Source of the DNA: Massilia agilis
GTDB lineage: Bacteria; Pseudomonadota; Gammaproteobacteria; Burkholderiales; Burkholderiaceae_D
DNA length: 64,000 bases
Direction of reading: 5' to 3'
NCBI RefSeq assembly: GCF_024756255.1
Contig: NZ_JANUHB010000001.1
Location: 1,426,001 to 1,490,000 of the forward strand
Shown here: in pieces, positions 39,159 to 48,392 of the stretch
How the letters are laid out: each line of letters begins with the position of its first letter
Position numbering within the stretch: position 1 is the first letter of the stretch
Notes under the pieces: model-generated
Seen by the model: only the letters and a program-made list of their open reading frames with translations
Database searches by the model: none
What the model was told of the DNA's origin: nothing
Translations under genes and position numbers: made by a program

Positions 39159-41231
39159 ATGCCGGCAGCTTCGACAACCCGACGGTCCCGCCGCTACAGC
39201 ACCAGCCTGGTCGCCTCCTTGTGCCTCGTCGCGGCGATTGCCAGCGCCCAGCCATCCGTGCCGCTGGCGGACCGGCTTGCCGAGATTGCGGAACTGAACC
39301 AATACGTCCCTGAACGGGCGCTGCCCATGCTGCAGGCGCTGGAGCAGGAAACGCAGGCCGCCGGCGGGGCCGACCGCGCCGAGTTCCTGTCGCAGCTGTG
39401 CATCGCCTACCGCAAGCTGGGCAACTTCGACCGCGCCAACAGTTCCTGCGACGAGCTCATTGCCTTCGGCCGCTCGCAGCGCGATGACGTGGCGCTGGCC
39501 AAGGGCCTGCTCGACAAGGGCGACATCGCCTTCATCCGCGGCGAACTGCCCGAATCGCACAAGCTGATCTGGGAAGGCGAGAAGATTGCCGCCCGCAGCA
39601 ACAACGCGGAACTGCGCATCAAGGCGCTGCTCACTTCGGGCGATGCGTTCGCCGAAGAGGGCAACTTCCCGCTCGCGCTGGAGCACAAGCAGACGGCGGC
39701 CTCGATCGCGCGCAGCTCCGGCAACCAGGCCATGCTGGCGCGGGCGCTGAACCAGCTGGTGGAGCTGTACATCGACCTGCATGAGTACGACAAGGGCTTC
39801 GCCGCGCTGGAGGAAGCCTATGACGCGGCGGAGCAGACCCAATCGGTCGGGCGCATCGCGCTGCTCAAGCGCAGCGAATACGCGCTGGCGCGCGACAGCG
39901 GCCAGCTCAAGCGCGCGCGCGAGGCGCTCCTGGCCTCGCTGACCGGGCTGCGCAAGCTCGGCGCCAAGGCGCTGATCGCCGGCACGCTCGGCAACCTCGC
40001 CGACAGCTACCTCAAGCTCAAGGATTACGACAACGCGGCCCTGTACGCGGCCAAGGCCCTGGAGGCCGGCCGCGCGCTGAACAATACGTGGATCACGGCG
40101 GTCGCGCACATCAACATGGGCGAGGCCCAGATCGGCAAGGGCCGCATCGGCGAAGGCAAGCGCCTTGCCGAAGAAGGCCTGGCGATGATCGAAAAGGCCG
40201 GCGACAAGCCGTCCCTGCAGATGGCGCTCCTGGAGTATGGCCAGACGCTGGAGTCGGCGGGCGACATGGCCGGTGCGATCAAGGCCTACCACCGCGAACG
40301 CGACCTGTCCAACGAGCTGTTCGAGAAGCGGCGCCAGAAGCAGATGTTCGAGCTGCAGGCCAAGTACGACACCGACAAGAAGCAGCAACAGATCGAGCTC
40401 CTCAAGCGCGAGAACCAGGTCAAGTCGGCGGAGCTCGACAACCGGCGACTGCAGCAGCGCGTGTGGTGGCTGCTCGCACTGGTGTTCGCGCTGTCCTCGG
40501 TCATCGTCGGCATCCTGTACCGCAAGGTGCGCAGCGCCAACGCCAAGCTCGAGGAAAAGAACCTGGAGCTCAAGCAGCAGAGCGTGCGCGACCCGCTCAC
40601 GGGCCTGTACAACCGGCGCCACTTCCAGGAATACATGCGCAGCTACCAGCCGCTCGAAAAGCGCGGCGTCGGCACCTCGGGCGAGGAACTGGTGGGCGCG
40701 CTGTTCCTGCTCGACGTGGACCAGTTCAAGCACATCAACGACAGCTGCGGCCATGCCGCGGGCGACTCGGTCCTGCGTGCGATCGCCGACTGCCTGCGCG
40801 AGATCCTGCGCGAAACCGACATGATCGTGCGCTGGGGCGGCGAGGAATTCCTGGCCTTCCTGCCGGCGATTCCGCGCAGCGGGCTCGATGAGGTGGCGCG
40901 CAGGCTGCTGGCAGGGATCTCGTCGAACAACATCGAGTACCAGGGCAAGCCGCTGTCGGCCAACGTATCGATCGGTTTTGCGCCGTTCCCGCTGGCGCCG
41001 ATGGGCGAGCCGCTGTCGTGGGAGCGTGCCGTCAACCTGGTGGACATGGCGCTCTACCTGGCCAAGGCGCACGGCCGCAACCGCGCGTATGGCGTGCGTG
41101 GCTTCAGCAACTTCGAGCAGACCTCGATCGAGGAAGTCGAGCAGGACCTGGAACGGGCATGGCGCTCCGAATTCGTGGACCTGTCGATCGTGCTGGGCGG
41201 CGAGTGGCCCGAGCTGCGCGCGGCCGGTTGA
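39159..41231 (+). CDS. TPR-containing membrane diguanylate cyclase
   Basis: A 690-residue protein. A signal peptide or anchor (LVASLCLVAAIASAQ) leads to a periplasmic region of tetratricopeptide-like helices (~50-390; for example NLADSYLKLKDYDNAALYAAKALEAG), a coiled coil (EKRRQKQMFELQAK...), one membrane helix (~434-455) and a cytoplasmic GGDEF domain. The active-site motif is GGEEF at 560-564, so cyclase activity is expected. It would make cyclic di-GMP in response to an envelope signal sensed by the TPR region. I saw no clear RxxD inhibitory site just upstream. Regulation and partners are unknown. Confidence 0.92.
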   Translation: MPAASTTRRSRRYSTSLVASLCLVAAIASAQPSVPLADRLAEIAELNQYVPERALPMLQALEQETQAAGGADRAEFLSQLCIAYRKLGNFDRANSSCDELIAFGRSQRDDVALAKGLLDKGDIAFIRGELPESHKLIWEGEKIAARSNNAELRIKALLTSGDAFAEEGNFPLALEHKQTAASIARSSGNQAMLARALNQLVELYIDLHEYDKGFAALEEAYDAAEQTQSVGRIALLKRSEYALARDSGQLKRAREALLASLTGLRKLGAKALIAGTLGNLADSYLKLKDYDNAALYAAKALEAGRALNNTWITAVAHINMGEAQIGKGRIGEGKRLAEEGLAMIEKAGDKPSLQMALLEYGQTLESAGDMAGAIKAYHRERDLSNELFEKRRQKQMFELQAKYDTDKKQQQIELLKRENQVKSAELDNRRLQQRVWWLLALVFALSSVIVGILYRKVRSANAKLEEKNLELKQQSVRDPLTGLYNRRHFQEYMRSYQPLEKRGVGTSGEELVGALFLLDVDQFKHINDSCGHAAGDSVLRAIADCLREILRETDMIVRWGGEEFLAFLPAIPRSGLDEVARRLLAGISSNNIEYQGKPLSANVSIGFAPFPLAPMGEPLSWERAVNLVDMALYLAKAHGRNRAYGVRGFSNFEQTSIEEVEQDLERAWRSEFVDLSIVLGGEWPELRAAG

Positions 41232-41241
41232 CGACAACGAC

Positions 41242-41318
41242 GTAAGGTGGGCTCCCGAGCCCACGCGCGCGCACGTAGCACCTGTCTGACCGCGTGGGCT
41301 CGAGAGCCCACCCTACGC
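41242..41318. repeat. Repeat family A inverted repeat
   Basis: The left arm GTAAGGTGGGCTCCCGAGCC and right arm GGGCTCGAGAGCCCACCCTAC are inverted copies about 30 bases apart; each arm also contains its own small dyad (GGGCTC...GAGCCC). It starts 10 bases after the GGDEF stop and lies between two convergent genes. Confidence 0.88.
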
Positions 41319-41333
41319 GATGGCGGCCGCCTG

Positions 41334-41567
41334 CTACTTTTCGGCGTCCCCGGTCGCGTCCTTCAGTTTGTCCCTTGCCTCGTCCGCGGACTGCGTGATC
41401 GCCTGGGCAGCCTGGCTGGCCTGGTCGATTGGTTTGTGCAGCGCCTGCGCCGCCTTGGCCCCGGCGTCGTCCGCCGTGTTGGCGGGCGGCTGCGCCGGCG
41501 CCGCGTCGTGGCGGCTGCAGCCGGCGGCAAGCGCGCACAGAACCAACGCTCCGATCGTCGCTTTCAT
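41334..41567 (-). CDS. Small lipoprotein
   Basis: A 77-residue protein: signal peptide with lipobox LAAGC (Cys at ~17), then an Ala/Gln/Asp-rich helical region (AQALHKPIDQASQAAQAITQ, DEARDKLKDATGDAEK). It resembles small entericidin-like or stress-induced envelope lipoproteins only in size and composition; I cannot name a function. The ATG at 41567 was chosen because GGGAG lies six bases upstream. It is convergent with the GGDEF gene across a family-A repeat. Confidence 0.7.
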   Translation of the reverse strand: MKATIGALVLCALAAGCSRHDAAPAQPPANTADDAGAKAAQALHKPIDQASQAAQAITQSADEARDKLKDATGDAEK

Positions 41568-41678
41568 GTCCATCTCCCTGTTGGTGGCTTGTGCGCACAA
41601 GCATACACCGGGCCGGGCGCGGCGGGAAAAGCCCTTCCGGCGCAACGTATAATGGAAGGTCTATCAGGACCGCCTCCC

Positions 41679-42716
41679 ATGACCACCCAGATTTCACCCG
41701 ACCTGCCTGCCCACGCCATCGACGCGGCCCAAGCGCACGTGCGCGACATCGTGCGCATCGCCGTCGAGCATGGCCCCGGCCACGCCGCGCTGGTCGTCTT
41801 CGACACCCGCACCGGCCTTGCGCGCGCCCTCACCGATGCCTACCGCCGCAACCTGCCCGGCGCGACCTTCATCGACTTCGACACCGCCGGCGCCGACGAA
41901 GTGCTGGCCGCGTTCAGGCGCATGACGCCGAAGGACCTGGTGGTGCTGGTCCAGTCCACCAATTTCAGGCTCGAGGCGTTCCGCATTCGCGTCGAGCTGT
42001 TCAAGCTGGGGCTGAAGGTGATCGAGCACGTGCACCTTTCGCGCATGCCTGGGCCGCAGGCCGAACATTACATCGAGGCGCTGGCTTACGACCCGGCGTA
42101 CTTCCGCGGGGTGGGCAAGGCGCTCAAGGCGCGCATCGATGTGGCTCCCTACGGCCGTGTGGTCGGCGGCGACGCGGAACTGGTATTCGCCTCGCCCTTC
42201 GAGCCGGCCAAGCTCAACGTGGGCGACTACAGCGACATGCACAATGTCGGCGGCCAGTTCCCGATCGGCGAAGTGTTCACCGAGGCGCGCGACCTGGAGG
42301 CGGTCAGCGGCACGGTGCTGGTGCATGTGTTCGGCGACACCTCCTATCGTTCGAACCGGCCGGACAAGCCGATCACGATGGTGGTCGAGCGCGGGCGCGT
42401 GGTTGACGCGATCGACGCCACGCCAGAGTTCCAGGAAGTGCTGGACATCATCCGGCGCGACGAGGGCGAGGTGTGGGTGCGTGAGCTTGGCTTCGGCCTG
42501 AACCGCGCCTTCACGCGCGAGCGGCGGGTGGACGACATCGGCACCTACGAGCGCATGTGCGGCATCCACCTGTCGCTGGGCGCCAAGCACGGCGTGTATC
42601 CCAAGCCCGGCTTCAAGCGCAAGGACGCGCGCTACCATATCGACGTGTTCGCGGTGACGGACGCGGTGTACCTGGGCGAGGAGCGCGTGTACGAGAACGG
42701 GGCCTGGACGGTATAA
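41679..42716 (+). CDS. M29-like aminopeptidase / NicX-fold metalloenzyme
   Basis: A 345-residue protein. The C-terminal half carries features of the M29 aminopeptidase T group: PIGEVFTEA, RELGFGLNRAF, IHLSLGAKHG and YHIDVFA, with conserved Glu and His residues at the places that bind two metals. The same fold is used by the ring-opening dioxygenase NicX, so the reaction cannot be fixed from sequence. No signal peptide is visible. The ATG at 41679 was chosen; an in-frame ATG at 41652 is possible. The N-terminal region (HAALVVFDTRTGLARALTDA) looks nucleotide- or phosphate-binding but is not a motif I recognise. Confidence 0.65.
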   Translation: MTTQISPDLPAHAIDAAQAHVRDIVRIAVEHGPGHAALVVFDTRTGLARALTDAYRRNLPGATFIDFDTAGADEVLAAFRRMTPKDLVVLVQSTNFRLEAFRIRVELFKLGLKVIEHVHLSRMPGPQAEHYIEALAYDPAYFRGVGKALKARIDVAPYGRVVGGDAELVFASPFEPAKLNVGDYSDMHNVGGQFPIGEVFTEARDLEAVSGTVLVHVFGDTSYRSNRPDKPITMVVERGRVVDAIDATPEFQEVLDIIRRDEGEVWVRELGFGLNRAFTRERRVDDIGTYERMCGIHLSLGAKHGVYPKPGFKRKDARYHIDVFAVTDAVYLGEERVYENGAWTV

Positions 42717-42906
42717 GGCGGGCGGCGAATGCAACTCGAAGTAGCCGTCACATAACTACCGAGAATTCATATCCTGTGTCAAATATGGAACATGGTGCGG
42801 CGCGCCATGCCCCATGTATCAGCTTTGTTACATTCTCAAGGACAATTGCCGAAAAGCTCAGCTTAGAATCATTTTTTCCTTTTTCTCCGACAAAGACAGG
42901 GTAAAT

Positions 42907-45294
42907 ATGATGCGTTTGCCGATCGGCCTAGCTGCGCTGTGCCTTTCCATGTCCGCGATTGCGGCTGACCCTCCGTCCAGCGGATTCGACGACAAGTTCC
43001 GCCAGCTCGACGAACTGCTCCCGACGCCGACCACGATCCGCACCGCGTCCGGCGCGCCGGGCCGCGCCTACTGGCAGCAGCGCGCGGACTATTCGATCCG
43101 CGCATCGCTGGACGAGGCCAAGCGCGCGATCACCGGCGCCGAGACGATCACGTATCACAACAACTCGCCCGACACCCTGAACTACCTGTGGGTGCAGCTC
43201 GACCAGAACATCTACAAGCCGAACTCCGACTCGCGCACCACCGCCACGGTCGCCTCCAAGGACGCATGGGGCAAGCCGCGCGGTCCGGAAGACGGCATGA
43301 AGTTCGATTCGATGCGCTCGATGCTGGAAGCGCGCCTGTTCGACGGCGGCTTCAACATCAAGAGCGTCAAGGACGCCAGCGGCCGTCCGCTCCACTACGT
43401 CATCAACCGCACCATGATGCGCATTGACCTGCCGCAGCCGGTCAAGCCGGGCGCCAAGGTCGCGTTCTCGATCGAGTGGAGCTACAACATCAACGAGCAG
43501 AAGGTGCTCGGCGGCCGCTCGGGCTACGAGAAGTTCGATGACAAGAACGACCTGTTCGAGGTCGCCCAGTGGTTCCCGCGCATGGCGGCCTATTACGACG
43601 TGATGGGCTGGCAGCACAAGCAGTTCCTGGGCACCGGCGAATTCACGCTGGAGTTCGGCGACTACGACGTGGAAGTGACCGTCCCGGCCGACCACGTCGT
43701 CGCCTCGACCGGCGAGCTGCAGAATCCGGACGCGGTCCTGTCCACCGCCCAGCGCGAGCGCCTGGCGCAAGCGCGCACGGCGAAAAAGCCGGTTGTCATC
43801 GTGACCCAGGCCGAAGCCGAGGCAAAAGAGAAGGTTCGCGCATCCGGCACCAAGACCTGGCACTTCAAGGCCAAGAACGTGCGCGACTTCGCCTGGGCGT
43901 CGAGCCGCAAGTTCATCTGGGACGCGCAGGGCTTCAAGAAGGATGGCGCCAACGTGCTGGCCATGTCGTTCTACCCGAAGGAAGGCAACCCGCTGTGGGG
44001 CCAGTACTCGACGGCTGCGATCATCCACACCATCAACGAGTACAACAAGTATTCGTTCGACTACCCGTACCCGATCGCCATTTCGGTGAACGGCCCGGTG
44101 GGCGGCATGGAATACCCGATGATCTCGTTTAACGGCCCGCGCCCGACCAAGGACAAGAAGACTGGCGAGATCACCTACTCCAAGCGCACCAAGTACGGCC
44201 TGATCGGCGTGATCATCCACGAGGTGGGCCACAACTACTTCCCGATGATCGTCAACTCCGACGAGCGCCAGTGGACCTGGATGGACGAAGGCCTGAACAG
44301 CTTCGTGCAGTACCTGGCCGAGCAGGCCTGGGAAGAGAATTACCCGATCTCGCGCGGCGAACCGCGCCAGATCGTGGACTACATGAAGAGCGCCGGCCAG
44401 CAGCCGATCATGACCAACTCCGAGTCGATCTCGGCACTGGGCCCGAACGCGTACGCCAAGCCGACCGCGGCCCTGATCGTGCTGCGCGAGACCGTGCTGG
44501 GCCGCGAGCTGTTCGATTTCGCCTTCCGCGAATACGCGCAGCGCTGGAAGTTCAAGCGCCCGACCCCGGCCGACTTCTTCCGCACCATGGAAGACGCCTC
44601 GGGCACGGACCTCGACTGGTTCTGGCGCGGCTGGTTCTACACCACCGACCACGTGGACGTGAGCGTGGACGGCATCAGCGAGTACCAGATCAGCAGCAAG
44701 GATCCGGAAATCGAGAAGAAGTGGAAGAAGGCGCAGCACGACCAGGAGCCGATCTCGATCACCGACCAGCGCAACAAGGGCACGCTGCCGCGCTACGTGG
44801 ACGGCAAGCCCGAGCTGAAGGACTTCTACAACGAGCATGACGACTTCACCGTCACCAACCACGACCGCAACAAGTATGCCGAAGCCATGGCAGGCCTGGA
44901 GGACTGGGAAAAGGCGCTGCTCAAGGAAGGCAAGCACATGTACCTGGTGGACTTCACCAATGTGGGCGGCCTCGTGAGCCCGCTGGTGCTGGAGATCACG
45001 CTTGCCAGCGGCAAGAAGTATGTGGAGCGTGTGCCGGCCGAAGTCTGGCGCCACAACCCGAAGAAGATCACCAAGCTGGTCATCACCGACGAGCCGATGG
45101 TGAGCCTGACCCAGGACCCGTACTGGGAAACCGCCGACACCGACGTGAGCAACAACGCGTGGCCGCGCAAGGTGATGCCGTCGCGCCTGGAGCTGTTCAA
45201 GTCGCAGCAGCGCGGCATGGGCGAGGACATGATGAAGGACTTCAACGAGAAGCTGAAGCCTGCCAAGGCCGACGACGCCAAGAAGGCCGAGTAA
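42907..45294 (+). CDS. M1-family zinc metallopeptidase, copy 1
   Basis: A 795-residue exported peptidase with signal peptide (GLAALCLSMSAIA). The zinc site is HEVGHN (His438, Glu439, His442) with the third ligand Glu461 exactly 18 residues after the motif (WMDEGLN), as required for M1. The exopeptidase motif reads GGMEYP instead of GAMEN. It probably trims N-terminal residues from peptides in the periplasm. A close paralogue follows after a family-A repeat, then a DUF6702 gene and a TonB receptor. The ATG at 42907 starts the signal peptide; upstream in-frame sequence to 42814 is not coding-like. Confidence 0.9.
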   Translation: MMRLPIGLAALCLSMSAIAADPPSSGFDDKFRQLDELLPTPTTIRTASGAPGRAYWQQRADYSIRASLDEAKRAITGAETITYHNNSPDTLNYLWVQLDQNIYKPNSDSRTTATVASKDAWGKPRGPEDGMKFDSMRSMLEARLFDGGFNIKSVKDASGRPLHYVINRTMMRIDLPQPVKPGAKVAFSIEWSYNINEQKVLGGRSGYEKFDDKNDLFEVAQWFPRMAAYYDVMGWQHKQFLGTGEFTLEFGDYDVEVTVPADHVVASTGELQNPDAVLSTAQRERLAQARTAKKPVVIVTQAEAEAKEKVRASGTKTWHFKAKNVRDFAWASSRKFIWDAQGFKKDGANVLAMSFYPKEGNPLWGQYSTAAIIHTINEYNKYSFDYPYPIAISVNGPVGGMEYPMISFNGPRPTKDKKTGEITYSKRTKYGLIGVIIHEVGHNYFPMIVNSDERQWTWMDEGLNSFVQYLAEQAWEENYPISRGEPRQIVDYMKSAGQQPIMTNSESISALGPNAYAKPTAALIVLRETVLGRELFDFAFREYAQRWKFKRPTPADFFRTMEDASGTDLDWFWRGWFYTTDHVDVSVDGISEYQISSKDPEIEKKWKKAQHDQEPISITDQRNKGTLPRYVDGKPELKDFYNEHDDFTVTNHDRNKYAEAMAGLEDWEKALLKEGKHMYLVDFTNVGGLVSPLVLEITLASGKKYVERVPAEVWRHNPKKITKLVITDEPMVSLTQDPYWETADTDVSNNAWPRKVMPSRLELFKSQQRGMGEDMMKDFNEKLKPAKADDAKKAE

Positions 45295-45297
45295 GTC

Positions 45298-45372
45298 CGT
45301 AGGGTGGGCTCTCGAGCCCACGCGGTGATACCCGTCGCGTAATACGGCGTGGGCTCGTGAGCCCACCCTACG
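45298..45372. repeat. Repeat family A inverted repeat
   Basis: Arms GTAGGGTGGGCTCTCGAGCC and GGGCTCGTGAGCCCACCCTA flank a ~30-base centre. It begins three bases after the stop of the first M1 peptidase and fills most of the spacer to the second. Confidence 0.9.
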
Positions 45373-45429
45373 AGTTACACCGGCAGCTTTGCGAAAAGCT
45401 GCCGTTTTTCCATCTACAGAACCCAGACC

Positions 45430-47802
45430 ATGACACGCCTGCACGCCAGCTTCGCAGCCCTGTCCCTGCTCGCCGCGTTCGCCGCATCGGCCCAGCAGTT
45501 CGACGACAAGTTCCGCCAGCTCGACGAACTGCTGCCCACGCCCACCGACACCCGCACCGCCTCTGGCGCACCCGGCCACGCGTACTGGCAGCAGCGCGCC
45601 GACTACACCATTCGCGCAACGCTGGACGAAGCCAAGCGCGCGATCAGCGGCACCGAGACGATCACCTACCGCAACAACTCGCCGGACACGCTCTCTTACC
45701 TCTGGGTGCAGCTGGACCAGAACATGTTCGCGGCCGACTCGGATAACCGCACGATCATCAGCTACCCGTCGCGCGAGGCGTGGGCGACGGGCCGTACGGG
45801 CCAGGGCGGCCTGCAATTCGACGCGGCGCGCTTCATCTTTGCCAGCCGCGCCTTCGACGGCGGCTTCAAGATCGCGAGCGTGACCGACACCGACGGCAAG
45901 CCGCTGCGCTACGTGATCAACAAGACCATGATGCGCATCGACCTGCCGCAGCCGATGAAGCCGGGCGCGCGCTACGCGTTCAAGATGGCGTGGCGCTTCA
46001 ACCTACCCGAGAACATCGTGCTGGGCCGGCGCATGGGCTTCGAGCGCTTTGACAAGGAAGACAAGAACGACTTGTTCGAGATCGCGCAGTGGTATCCGCG
46101 CATGGCGGCGTACTACGACGCACACGGCTGGCAGAACAAGCAGTACCTGGGCGACGGCGAGTTCACGCTTGAATTCGGCGACTACGACGTGGAACTGACG
46201 GTCCCGTCCGACCACATCGTTGCCGCCACCGGCGTGCTGCAGAACCCGCAGGACGTGCTGAGCGCCGTGCAGCGCAAGCGCCTGGAGCAGGCGCGCACCG
46301 CCACCAAACCGGTGGTGATCGTGTCGCAAGCCGAGGCCGAGGCTGCCGAAAAGGGGCGCGCCACCACAACCAGGACCTGGCGCTTCAAGGCGGCCAACGT
46401 GCGCGACTTTGCCTTTGCAACGAGCCGCAAGTTCATCTGGGATGCGCAGGGCTTCAAGAGCGGCGGCACCGACGTGATGGCGATGTCGTTCTATCCGAAG
46501 GAAGCCAATCCGCTGTGGGAGAAGTACTCGACGCCGGCGATCATCCACACCATCGACAGCTACAGCAAGTACACCTTCGACTACCCCTACCCTGTGGCGA
46601 TCTCGGTCAACGGGCCGGTGGGCGGCATGGAGTACCCGATGATCTCGTTTAACGGCGGGCGTCCGACCAAGGACAAGAAGACCGGGCAGCTGACGTATTC
46701 GAAGCGCACCAAGTACGGCCTGATCAGCGTGATCATCCACGAGGTCGGCCACAACTACTTCCCGATGATCGTCAATTCGGACGAGCGCCAGTGGACCTGG
46801 ATGGACGAGGGCATCAACACCTTCATGCAGTTCCTGGCCGAGCAGGCGTGGGAAGAAAACTATCCGTCCAGCCGCGGCGAAGCGCGCGCGATCGTGGACT
46901 ACATGAAGAGCCGCGGCCAGACGCCGATCATGACCAACTCCGAATCGGTGCTCTCGCGCGGGAACAATGCCTACGCCAAGCCGGCCACCGCGCTCAACGT
47001 GCTGCGCGAAACGGTGCTTGGCCGCGAGCTGTTCGACTTTGCCTTCCGCGAGTACGCGCAGCGCTGGAAATTCAAGCGCCCCACCCCTGCGGACTTCTTC
47101 CGCACAATGGAGGACGCGTCGGGCACGGACCTCGACTGGTTCTGGCGCGGCTGGTTTTACGGCACGCAGCCAGTTGACGTGAGCGTGGACGGCATCAGCG
47201 AGTACCAGATCAGTTCCAAGGACCCGGAAATCGAGAAGAAGTGGAAGAAGGCGCAGCACGACCAGGAACCGATCTCGATCACCGACCAGCGCAACAAGGG
47301 CACGCTGTCGCGCTACGTGGACGGCAAGCCAGGGCTGAAGGACTTCTACAACGAGCACGACGACTTCACCGTGACCAACCACGACCGCAACAAGTACAAT
47401 GAAACGGTCGCGGGGCTGGAAGACTGGGAGAAGGCGCTGCTCAAGGAAGGCAAGCACCTGTACCTGGTCGATTTCACCAACGTCGGCGGGCTGGTAACGC
47501 CGCTGGTGCTGGAGATCACGCTCGCCAGCGGCAAGAAGTACATCGAGCGCGTGCCGGCCGAAGTCTGGCGCCACAACCCCAAGAAGATCACCAAGCTGGT
47601 CATCACTGACGAACCCATGGTAGGCCTGACCCAGGACCCGTATCTGGAGACCGCCGACGTCGACACCAGCAACAACGCATGGCCGCGCAAGCTGATGCCC
47701 TCGCGGCTGGAGCTGTTCAAGGCCAAGCGCGAGCAGGACGACATGATGAAGGACTTTAACGAGCCGCTGAAAAACATCGGCGAAACGAAGGCAGCAGAAT
47801 GA
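45430..47802 (+). CDS. M1-family zinc metallopeptidase, copy 2
   Basis: A 790-residue tandem paralogue of the preceding peptidase. Signal peptide LHASFAALSLLAAFAASAQ; zinc ligands His437, His441 and Glu460 in HEVGHN...WMDEGIN; same GGMEYP motif. Long stretches are nearly identical to copy 1, particularly the last third (DGISEYQISSKDPEIEKKWK), while the signal peptides, residues ~100-150 and C-terminal tails differ. The stop overlaps the ATG of the next frame (ATGA). Conservation of all active-site residues in both copies suggests both are functional. Confidence 0.9.
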   Translation: MTRLHASFAALSLLAAFAASAQQFDDKFRQLDELLPTPTDTRTASGAPGHAYWQQRADYTIRATLDEAKRAISGTETITYRNNSPDTLSYLWVQLDQNMFAADSDNRTIISYPSREAWATGRTGQGGLQFDAARFIFASRAFDGGFKIASVTDTDGKPLRYVINKTMMRIDLPQPMKPGARYAFKMAWRFNLPENIVLGRRMGFERFDKEDKNDLFEIAQWYPRMAAYYDAHGWQNKQYLGDGEFTLEFGDYDVELTVPSDHIVAATGVLQNPQDVLSAVQRKRLEQARTATKPVVIVSQAEAEAAEKGRATTTRTWRFKAANVRDFAFATSRKFIWDAQGFKSGGTDVMAMSFYPKEANPLWEKYSTPAIIHTIDSYSKYTFDYPYPVAISVNGPVGGMEYPMISFNGGRPTKDKKTGQLTYSKRTKYGLISVIIHEVGHNYFPMIVNSDERQWTWMDEGINTFMQFLAEQAWEENYPSSRGEARAIVDYMKSRGQTPIMTNSESVLSRGNNAYAKPATALNVLRETVLGRELFDFAFREYAQRWKFKRPTPADFFRTMEDASGTDLDWFWRGWFYGTQPVDVSVDGISEYQISSKDPEIEKKWKKAQHDQEPISITDQRNKGTLSRYVDGKPGLKDFYNEHDDFTVTNHDRNKYNETVAGLEDWEKALLKEGKHLYLVDFTNVGGLVTPLVLEITLASGKKYIERVPAEVWRHNPKKITKLVITDEPMVGLTQDPYLETADVDTSNNAWPRKLMPSRLELFKAKREQDDMMKDFNEPLKNIGETKAAE

Positions 47803-48380
47803 AGCATTACGGTAGGGTGGGCACTTGTGCCCACGCGTTCATCACGCGGCGATGCGCGACTGTACGGCGTGCGCTGGTCGCGTGGGCTCAGGAGCCCACC
47901 CTACGAAAAGCGGTGGCGTTCGTGCTGTTCTCGGCTGCGGTGAGCGCACAAGCCCACAACTTCCACGCCGGGATCACCGACATCAGCTTCAACGCGCGCA
48001 CCGGCAGCACCGAGGTGGTACACACCTACATGGCGCACGATGTGGAGGCGCTGCTGGCCAACATGTACCAGCGCCAGTTCGACCTGTCGCAACCGGATGA
48101 CCAGGAAGTGCTGCGCAAGTACATCGAGCGCCAGTTCTGGCTGCAGGGCCAGGACCAGCGCAAGCTGCCGCTGCGCTGGGTCGGCGTGACGGCCGACGCG
48201 CTGAGCGTGATGATCTACCAGGAAGCCGAGCAGACGCCGCTATCGAAAGCCGCGCTGGTGCACGACGAGGTGATGACCGACTTCCTGCCGGACCAGGTCA
48301 ACACGGTCAACATCAACGAGAACGGCGGCGTGCGCACACTGAACTTCGACAGCAAGACCGCCGACCGGCCGTTGCGCTGA
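47799..48380 (+). CDS. DUF6702-type exported protein
   Basis: A protein of up to 193 residues. The mature part begins AHNFHAGITDISFNARTGST and continues with VVHTYMAHDVEALLANMY, the pattern of DUF6702 proteins, a family of unknown function often beside M1 peptidases. The frame is open from an ATG overlapping the peptidase stop, but codons 5-36 are a family-A repeat (RVGTCAHAF...VAWAQEPTLR). A signal-like segment KAVAFVLFSAAVSAQA follows directly, so the real start may be the GTG in the KAV segment at 47913, or the repeat may be translated. No good ribosome site is visible before that GTG. Confidence 0.7.
   Translation: MKHYGRVGTCAHAFITRRCATVRRALVAWAQEPTLRKAVAFVLFSAAVSAQAHNFHAGITDISFNARTGSTEVVHTYMAHDVEALLANMYQRQFDLSQPDDQEVLRKYIERQFWLQGQDQRKLPLRWVGVTADALSVMIYQEAEQTPLSKAALVHDEVMTDFLPDQVNTVNINENGGVRTLNFDSKTADRPLR
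47812..47905. repeat. Repeat family A inverted repeat at the 5' end of the DUF6702 gene
   Basis: Arms GTAGGGTGGGCACTTGTGCC and GGGCTCAGGAGCCCACCCTA flank a ~50-base centre, longer than in the other copies. It starts nine bases after the peptidase stop and ends eight bases before the signal-peptide codons of the DUF6702 gene. Confidence 0.88.
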
Positions 48381-48392
48381 CCGCCCGCAGCA

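Noticed and set aside
42928..45816. Long minus-strand open frame across both M1 peptidase genes
   Set aside because: It is a GC-rich shadow frame of well-supported peptidase genes.
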